A stretch of 64,000 nt of DNA from Streptomyces sp. NBC_00247. Lineage in GTDB: Bacteria; Actinomycetota; Actinomycetes; Streptomycetales; Streptomycetaceae. The stretch spans positions 5,476,001 through 5,540,000 of the forward strand of contig NZ_CP108093.1 of assembly GCF_036188265.1 (NCBI RefSeq), in the 5' to 3' direction. Positions 59,295 to 64,000 of this stretch are shown here, one piece after another. The notes beneath the pieces are model-generated. The model worked only from the letters and a program-made list of their open reading frames with translations, searched no databases and was not told the DNA's origin. The position numbers and the translations under genes are program-made. How positions within the stretch are numbered: the stretch's first letter is position 1; every line of letters starts with the position of its first letter.

Positions 59295-59321
59295 CTTTGC
59301 AAAGTAGCAGGCTTTGCAAAG
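59295..59321. promoter_or_regulatory. Two-site operator overlapping the HTH regulator start
   Basis: CTTTGCAAAG, a perfect 10-bp palindrome, occurs at 59295-59304 and 59312-59321 (17 nt apart), each inside a longer repeat GGCTTTGCAAAGT. The second copy overlaps the GTG start. Position and symmetry point to autoregulation and control of def. Confidence 0.65.
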
Positions 59322-60064
59322 TGACCGAAGAGGAAATCCCCGAAATCCACCTCCCGCACGAGGGCACCCGTCGCGACGGACGCCCGGCCGCCGGTGTCCC
59401 GGCCGAGGGCGTCCCCGGCGGGGACGTCTCTGGTGCGGAGGTCCCGCGCGAAGCCGCTGCCCGGCAGCCGCTTCCGGACCACCCCCTGCGCCTCGCCCTG
59501 CTGGACCTCCTCGCCGAGGCCGGGACGGTCACCTCGACCGAGGCTGCGAGCCGTCTCGGCCACAGCTCCGGCCTCTGCTCCTTCCATTTGCGGCAGCTGG
59601 CCCGCCACGGCCTGATCGAGGAGGTGCCGGACAGCCGTGGCCGGGCCAGACCGTGGCGGCTGCGGTGGGAGAGCGGTGAGCCCGCCCGGCCCGCCGCGGA
59701 CGGACCGGCGCCCGAGGAGGAGGCGCCGCCGAGGCCCGGACCTTCCGGGGCACCCGTGCCGGAGCCCTTCGACGTGCTCTCCCGGGGGCTGGAGGACGAG
59801 AGCTACCGGCACTGGCTCGGGCACCGGGACGAGGCGCCCGACTCCTGGCGGAGCGACCCCTCCTTCAGTGCCGTCGTCCACCTCACCCCCGCGGAGGCCG
59901 CCGAGGTCGCCGCCTTCGTCACCCGTCTGCTGGCCGGATACCGGGAGCGCGACCGCGACCCCGCCGCGCGGCCCGAGGGCACGCTCCCCGTGGCCGTCGT
60001 CACACGGCTCTTCCCGCTTCCGGCACACGCCCTGGGGTCACAACACCCCAGGCCGCAGGCGTGA
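59321..60064 (+). CDS. ArsR-like winged-helix regulator (HTH_20 type)
   Basis: 247 aa from GTG 59321, which is embedded in the operator. The winged HTH is at residues ~50-110: HPLRLALLDLLAEAGTVTST, EAASRLGHSSGLCSFHLRQL and ARHGLIEEV. This resembles the ArsR/HTH_20 family that usually sits next to a transporter or, as here, another divergent gene. The C-terminal domain contains WRSDPSFSAVVHLTPAEAAE, with no recognised ligand motif. There is no conventional ribosome-binding site before the GTG, which suggests leaderless expression, so repressor binding would block transcription start. Confidence 0.82.
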   Translation: MTEEEIPEIHLPHEGTRRDGRPAAGVPAEGVPGGDVSGAEVPREAAARQPLPDHPLRLALLDLLAEAGTVTSTEAASRLGHSSGLCSFHLRQLARHGLIEEVPDSRGRARPWRLRWESGEPARPAADGPAPEEEAPPRPGPSGAPVPEPFDVLSRGLEDESYRHWLGHRDEAPDSWRSDPSFSAVVHLTPAEAAEVAAFVTRLLAGYRERDRDPAARPEGTLPVAVVTRLFPLPAHALGSQHPRPQA

Positions 60065-60161
60065 GGGCGGCCGGCGGACAAGTTTCCGCGATTCGGCGCC
60101 CCAAGATCCACCACTCGCCGGGAGGACGTGCTACGGTGTTCCAGTTGCAGTTTTGGTACCC

Positions 60162-60182
60162 ATGAACTTTATGTGCGCCTGA
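60162..60182 (+). CDS. Candidate leader peptide MNFMCA upstream of cspA
   Basis: Six codons and a TGA at 60162-60182. The stop codon lies on the left arm of the hairpin at 60174-60204, so translation could affect folding. It has no strong Shine-Dalgarno. Whether it is translated is unknown. Confidence 0.35.
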   Translation: MNFMCA

Positions 60183-60204
60183 CGGGAATGCTTCCTCAGG
60201 CGCA
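60174..60204 (+). terminator. Hairpin with T-rich tail in the cspA leader (attenuator-like)
   Basis: Outer stem TGCGCCTGA/TCAGGCGCA (9 bp), a CG bulge, inner stem GGAA/TTCC with loop TGC, then TTATTGTTTT. It looks like an intrinsic terminator, but lies 99 nt before the coding region. Confidence 0.7.
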
Positions 60205-60302
60205 TTATTGTTTTCCGGCTTTCTCCGGATGGGGCTCAATGCGGCGACTTGGAATTCGTAAAGTGCGGATTCTCGGCACTGCACCTCTTTTAGGAGAATG
60301 AC

Positions 60303-60506
60303 ATGGCTACTGGAACCGTGAAGTGGTTCAACTCGGAAAAGGGCTTCGGCTTCATCGAGCAGGACGGCGGCGGCGCCGACGTCTTCGCCCACTACTCCAA
60401 CATCGCCACCTCGGGCTTCCGTGAGCTCCAGGAGGGCCAGAAGGTCTCCTTCGACGTCACGCAGGGCCAGAAGGGCCCGCAGGCGGAGAACATCGTCCCC
60501 GCCTAA
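60303..60506 (+). CDS. cspA: Cold-shock protein (CspA family)
   Basis: 67 aa OB-fold RNA chaperone: MATGTVKWFNSEKGFGFIEQ is the RNP1 region, ADVFAHYSNI RNP2. All surface aromatic residues needed for RNA binding are present. AGGAG sits 8 nt before ATG 60303. A strong terminator follows at 60531. Streptomyces genomes hold many Csp paralogues; this is one of the A-type. The number in the name is nominal. Confidence 0.95.
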   Translation: MATGTVKWFNSEKGFGFIEQDGGGADVFAHYSNIATSGFRELQEGQKVSFDVTQGQKGPQAENIVPA

Positions 60507-60530
60507 TTCGGCCGGACGCGTACCTCGCAG

Positions 60531-60563
60531 CCGGGGCTCGCACCTTCACGGTGCGGGCCCCGG
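60531..60563 (+). terminator. Terminator after cspA
   Basis: 14-bp stem (60531-60544 with 60550-60563) with one G-T pair, loop TTCAC, followed by TTTG. Confidence 0.88.
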
Positions 60564-60690
60564 TTTGTGCTGTCTCCGGGACGTCCTGTCGCCGGAGCAC
60601 CCGCCATGTGCCGCATCCTGGGGCGCACATGAAAGCGGTCCGTAGAGCATGTCGCAGCGACCCAGGAATCCCCCAGGAGGGAAATTCCGT

Positions 60691-62457
60691 ATGACCCGCT
60701 TCGAACGCCAGGACCGCCCGGCCGGCAACCGCCAGCCGAGTGGACGGGGCCGCGCCCAGTCCCAAGCCGCCCCCGCCCGCCGGGGAGCCGGCAAGGCTCC
60801 CGCGCGCCGCCGCCCCGCCGCTCCGCAGGGCGGCGAGTTCGCCCTGCCGGAGACCCTCACCCCCGCTCTGCCCGCCGTGGAGGCGTTCGCCGAGCTGGAC
60901 ATGCCCGCGGCCCTGCTGAAGACGCTGGCCGCGCAGGGTGTCACCGACCCCTTCCCGATCCAGGGCGCCACCCTGCCGAACTCGCTCGCCGGCCGGGACA
61001 TCCTCGGCCGCGGCCGTACCGGCTCCGGCAAGACGCTGGCCTTCGGCCTCGCGCTGCTGGCCCGTACCGCCGGACGCCGCAGCGAGCCCCGCGCCCCGCT
61101 GGCCCTCGTCCTGGTCCCGACCCGCGAGCTCGCCCAGCAGGTGACCGACGCGCTCACGCCGTACGCCACCTCCGTGAACCTGCGCCTGGCGACCGTGGTC
61201 GGCGGGATGTCCCTCACCAAGCAGGCGGCCACGCTCCGGCGCGGCGCCGAGGTGCTCGTCGCCACTCCGGGCCGGCTCAAGGACCTCATCGAGCGCGGCG
61301 ACTGCCGCCTGGACGAGGTCTCCATCACGGTCCTCGACGAGGCCGACCAGATGGCCGACATGGGCTTCATGCCGCAGGTCACCGCCCTGCTCAAGCAGGT
61401 CGAGGCGGACGGCCAGCGGATGCTGTTCTCCGCGACCCTGGACAAGAACATCGACCGGCTGGTCAAGATGTTCCTGACCGACCCGGTCGTGCACTCCGTC
61501 GACCCGTCGGCCGGCGCCGTCACCACGATGGAGCACCACGTGCTGCACGTGCTGGACGACACCGACAAGAAGGCCGTCGCCACGAAGATCGCCGCCCGCG
61601 AGGGCCGCGTGATCATGTTCGTCGACACCAAGCGTGCCGCCGACCGCTTCGCCAAGCGCCTGCTCGCCGCCGGTGTCCGCGCCGCCGCCCTGCACGGCGG
61701 CCGGTCCCAGCCGCAGCGCAACCGCACCCTGGACCAGTTCAAGGACGGCCAGGTCACCGCGCTCGTCGCGACCAACGTGGCGGCGCGCGGCATCCACGTC
61801 GACGACCTCGACCTCGTCGTCAACGTGGACCCGCCCACCGACCACAAGGACTACCTCCACCGGGGCGGCCGTACCGCGCGCGCCGGCGAGTCCGGCAGCG
61901 TCGTCACGCTGGTGCTGCCCGAGGAGAAGCGGGACATGACCCGCCTCATGCAGGACGCGGGCATCGCCCCGCACACCACCCGCATCACCTCCAGCGACCC
62001 GGAGCTCAGCCGGATCACCGGCGCCCGCGAGCCCTCCGGCATCGCGGTCGTCATCGAGGTGCCCCAGCCGACCCCGCCGAAGCAGCGCACCCGCTCCGGC
62101 GCCCCGGCCGGCACCGGCACCACCACCCGCTCCGGCAGCCGGGGCCGGGGCCGCCGAGGCGGCGCGGGCGGTACGGGTGCCGCCGGCACCACCGGCACCA
62201 CCGGCACCACCGGCGGCGCACGCGGCACCGGAAACGGCGGCGGCGCACGCGGCACCGGCACCACCGGCGGTCGCGGCGGAGCCTCCGCCGGGGCGCAGCG
62301 CGGCGAGGCCCGCGGCGCGGGCTCCGGGCGTACGGGCGCGAGCGCCGGCCGCACCGGCTCCGGCCGTACGGGCACCGGCTCCGGCCGTCCCGCGGGCGCG
62401 GGCCGCGGCAACGGCGGCAACGGCGGGGGCGCGCCCCGGCCCCGCCGCGCCGCGTAG
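60691..62457 (+). CDS. DEAD-box RNA helicase
   Basis: 588 aa from ATG 60691, with AGGAGGG about 10 nt upstream (ATG 60649 is less likely). Motifs: Q-motif region DPFPIQGATLPNSLAG, motif I GRGRTGSGKT, Ia VPTRELAQQ, Ib ATPGRL, II VLDEADQ (DEAD), III FSATL, IV VIMFVDTKRA, V ATNVAARGIH and VI HRGGRTARAG. The C-terminal ~120 residues are a Gly/Thr/Arg-rich low-complexity tail (GTTGTTGTTGGARGTG) likely to bind RNA. Placed right after cspA with its own ribosome-binding site; both act on RNA structure, possibly in cold adaptation. Confidence 0.95.
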   Translation: MTRFERQDRPAGNRQPSGRGRAQSQAAPARRGAGKAPARRRPAAPQGGEFALPETLTPALPAVEAFAELDMPAALLKTLAAQGVTDPFPIQGATLPNSLAGRDILGRGRTGSGKTLAFGLALLARTAGRRSEPRAPLALVLVPTRELAQQVTDALTPYATSVNLRLATVVGGMSLTKQAATLRRGAEVLVATPGRLKDLIERGDCRLDEVSITVLDEADQMADMGFMPQVTALLKQVEADGQRMLFSATLDKNIDRLVKMFLTDPVVHSVDPSAGAVTTMEHHVLHVLDDTDKKAVATKIAAREGRVIMFVDTKRAADRFAKRLLAAGVRAAALHGGRSQPQRNRTLDQFKDGQVTALVATNVAARGIHVDDLDLVVNVDPPTDHKDYLHRGGRTARAGESGSVVTLVLPEEKRDMTRLMQDAGIAPHTTRITSSDPELSRITGAREPSGIAVVIEVPQPTPPKQRTRSGAPAGTGTTTRSGSRGRGRRGGAGGTGAAGTTGTTGTTGGARGTGNGGGARGTGTTGGRGGASAGAQRGEARGAGSGRTGASAGRTGSGRTGTGSGRPAGAGRGNGGNGGGAPRPRRAA

Positions 62458-62515
62458 GCTGCCGCGTCCCCGGTGCTGTCGAAGCACCACGGCGGACGCG
62501 GGTCCGAACGAAGGG

Positions 62516-62549
62516 CGACGCCCGGTCCGGTTCTCCGGACCGGGCGTCG
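62516..62549 (+). terminator. Terminator after the DEAD-box helicase
   Basis: Perfect 15-bp stem (62516-62530 with 62535-62549), loop TTCT. Strong intrinsic shape. Confidence 0.9.
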
Positions 62550-62718
62550 TGCTGTCCCGTGCCGTCGCGCCGGGCCGGGGCCGAGCGGGGGAGTAGTACG
62601 GGCGAACGAGTGATCACCACATGGGGTGGCCCGCGCTTCCCCGCCCTTCCGCCGGGGCAGCCTGCCCCCCGAAGCGGCGCCGGAGCGGCGGCGCGCCGTA
62701 CGCGGAGGGCGGGCGCAC

Positions 62719-62991
62719 ATGACATCGGAGACCCGGGGAGACGGCGGGGACGGGCCACTCCTGCTCGCCGCCGGTCTGGCCGACCTGGCCCTGACCACCT
62801 GCACAGCCGCCTGGACGGCCGCGCGCGGGCTGCTCGGCCGCTCGGACCTGGGAGACCTCGCCCAGCAGGGGGAGCAGGACCTGCGGGCACGCGGCCGACT
62901 GGCGCTCGACCGGGTGGGCACCGGCCCCGCTCACCTGGAGATCCTGGCGCGCCACGCCCGTGGCCGGGGCGCGGGCGGGCCCGGTGCCTGA
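62719..62991 (+). CDS. Small protein of unknown function upstream of polyprenyl synthase (90 aa)
   Basis: ATG 62719 follows GGAGGG about 9 nt upstream. It has one hydrophobic helix (LLLAAGLADLALTTCTAAWT), then an amphipathic Arg/Asp-rich C-terminus, so it may be membrane-associated. The stop overlaps the start of the polyprenyl synthase gene by 8 nt, so the two are probably co-translated. No family recognised; the region between the helicase terminator and this gene (62550-62718) shows nothing else. Confidence 0.62.
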   Translation: MTSETRGDGGDGPLLLAAGLADLALTTCTAAWTAARGLLGRSDLGDLAQQGEQDLRARGRLALDRVGTGPAHLEILARHARGRGAGGPGA

Positions 62992-64000
62992 GACCGTACG
63001 CCTCGCGCCGGGGGTACCGGTGCACGGAGTGCCCGCGCAGCCCTCCCGCCCCGCACCCGGCCGTGCCACCCGCCCCGCGCCGGGCCCTCGCGCGCACCCG
63101 GCCCCCGAGCCCTCGGAGCTCGCCGCGCTGCGGGCCCGGGTCGACCACGAACTGCGGCGGTTCACCGACGCGGAGACCGAGGCGCTGCTCGCCGTCGACG
63201 AGGACCTCGCCCCGCTCGCGGCCGTGCTGGCGAACGCCACCGCGCACGGCAAGCGGCTGCGGTCGGCCTTCTGCTACTGGGGCTGGCGGGCGGCGCGGCA
63301 GCCGGACAGCGAGGCCATGGTCCGCGCGGCGGCCAGCATGGAACTCGTCCACGCGGCGGCCGTCGTCCACGACGACATCATCGACGACAGCCACCTCCGG
63401 CACGGCCTGCCGACCGCCCACGTCGCCCTGCGCGCCTCCGTCGCCGGGGGCACCCGGGTCAACCCCCGTGCCGCCTCGCTCGCGATGCTCGCGGGCGACC
63501 TGCTGATGTCCTGGGCCGGCCAGCTCTTCACCGGCTGCGGCCTGCCCGGCGCCTACCTGGCCCGGGGCCGCCCCCTCTGGGGAGTACTGGCGCGCGAACT
63601 CGTCGCCGGCGAGGCCCTGGAGATCCTGCGCACCGCCGGGCCGCCCGACGTGGCGCGGTCGCTGAAGGTGATCCGGTACAAGACCGCCAAGTACACCGTG
63701 GAACACCCCCTGCACATCGGCGTCGCGCTCGCCGGCGGCGACACCGCCCTGCGCGACGTCTTCACCGGCTACGGGCTGCCGCTCGGCGAGGCGTTCCAGC
63801 TCCGCGACGACCTCCTCGGCCTGTTCGGCGAACCGGAGCACACCGGCAAGGCCAACACCGACGACATCACCGGAGCCCGGCCCACCGCGCTGATCGCCCA
63901 CGCCCTCGCCCGGGCCACCCCCGCCGAGCGCCGCGCACTCACCCGCCTCCTCGGGCGGAGCAAGCTCACCGCCGGCCAACTGGACCTGGTGCGCGCCGTC
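62984..64000 (+). CDS. Polyprenyl diphosphate synthase, 3' end outside window
   Basis: A continuous frame from GTG 62984 runs off the end (339 residues seen). Trans-isoprenyl diphosphate synthase: helix-bundle with HGKRLRSAFCYWGWRAAR, first Asp-rich motif VVHDDIIDDSHLRHG, KTAKYTVEHPLHIG, and second motif QLRDDLLGLFGEPEHTGK followed by NTDDITGARPT. It builds C15-C20+ diphosphates, precursor for menaquinone, terpenoids or carotenoids. The first ~45 residues are Pro/Ala-rich. It starts 8 nt inside the preceding small gene. Chain length cannot be told from sequence alone; the residue before the first motif pair is Ala-Ala-Val. Confidence 0.92.
   Translation, partial: MPETVRLAPGVPVHGVPAQPSRPAPGRATRPAPGPRAHPAPEPSELAALRARVDHELRRFTDAETEALLAVDEDLAPLAAVLANATAHGKRLRSAFCYWGWRAARQPDSEAMVRAAASMELVHAAAVVHDDIIDDSHLRHGLPTAHVALRASVAGGTRVNPRAASLAMLAGDLLMSWAGQLFTGCGLPGAYLARGRPLWGVLARELVAGEALEILRTAGPPDVARSLKVIRYKTAKYTVEHPLHIGVALAGGDTALRDVFTGYGLPLGEAFQLRDDLLGLFGEPEHTGKANTDDITGARPTALIAHALARATPAERRALTRLLGRSKLTAGQLDLVRAV

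Larger units (their letters stand above)
60065..60302 (+). promoter_or_regulatory. cspA leader region
   Basis: Long A/T-rich untranslated leader. It contains a possible promoter, a six-codon ORF, a hairpin with a T-rich tail at 60174-60204, and then the AGGAG ribosome-binding site at about 60290. Listed parts are below. Confidence 0.65.

Noticed and set aside
62161..62457. Repetitive GGC-ACC-type stretch at the helicase 3' end as a CRISPR or satellite
   Set aside because: It is in frame and encodes the Gly/Thr/Arg-rich tail; there are no spacers of regular length.
1..64000. tRNA, rRNA or CRISPR loci
   Set aside because: No cloverleaf-like conserved arms, rRNA stretches or regularly spaced repeats were recognised on either strand; a covariance-model search would be decisive.

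Overview
This 64 kb window is from the chromosome of a high-GC actinobacterium, almost certainly a Streptomyces. The evidence is third-position G/C in nearly every gene, frequent GTG starts, probable leaderless starts with a TANNNT-like box just upstream, 4-nt start/stop overlaps in operons, and lineage-typical families and gene order (hisDCBHA-ridA-hisF with PriA, hisI joined to trpE, trpC-trpM-trpB-trpA, a TIGR02234 membrane protein, an HGxxPAAW protein, lgt, gltBD). No trpF is present, as expected if PriA serves both the histidine and tryptophan pathways. No tRNA, rRNA or CRISPR array was seen.

Layout. 1-11.3 kb: the 3' part of dnaE, a small hydrophilic protein, an NYN-domain nuclease-like protein, an ABC exporter pair, a DUF2567-like membrane protein, then a leftward block (large membrane-anchored repeat protein, helical-repeat protein, LON-domain protein, YbaK deacylase). 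11.6-17.4 kb: histidine operon closed by a strong terminator. 17.7-23.1 kb: a secreted PETase/cutinase-type polyester hydrolase, an unknown protein, an alpha/beta hydrolase and a giant LuxR (LAL) regulator. 23.2-26.4 kb: a lower-GC accessory segment with an IS1380-family transposase relic, a dimeric-barrel protein, a tautomerase, a 159-bp MITE-like element, a metallo-beta-lactamase-fold hydrolase and a LysR regulator. 26.8-30.5 kb: a PucR-type regulator, a Na+/solute symporter and a TIGR03085 protein.

30.6-39.9 kb: hisI-trpE and the rest of the tryptophan genes, ending with a DsbA-like thioredoxin-fold protein and lgt. 39.9-47.9 kb: a seven-gene leftward operon with four tandem ADP-ribosylglycohydrolase-family genes, a ribokinase, a CaiB-type CoA-transferase and an HpcH-type CoA-ester lyase. 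This is the strongest candidate for an undescribed pathway: base-riboside hydrolysis, ribose salvage, then CoA activation and cleavage of the aglycone. 48.3-49.1 kb: a VIT-family Fe/Mn transporter behind a partial iron-box match. 49.6-55.6 kb: gltBD. 55.8-64 kb: a rhomboid protease, a VWA protein, a PPOX-fold protein, peptide deformylase divergent from an HTH regulator with a two-site operator at its start codon, a cold-shock protein with a structured leader containing a tiny ORF, a DEAD-box helicase, a small unknown protein and a polyprenyl synthase running off the end.

Start codons were chosen from ribosome-binding sites, operon overlaps and family N-termini. Where the choice is weak, the entry says so.
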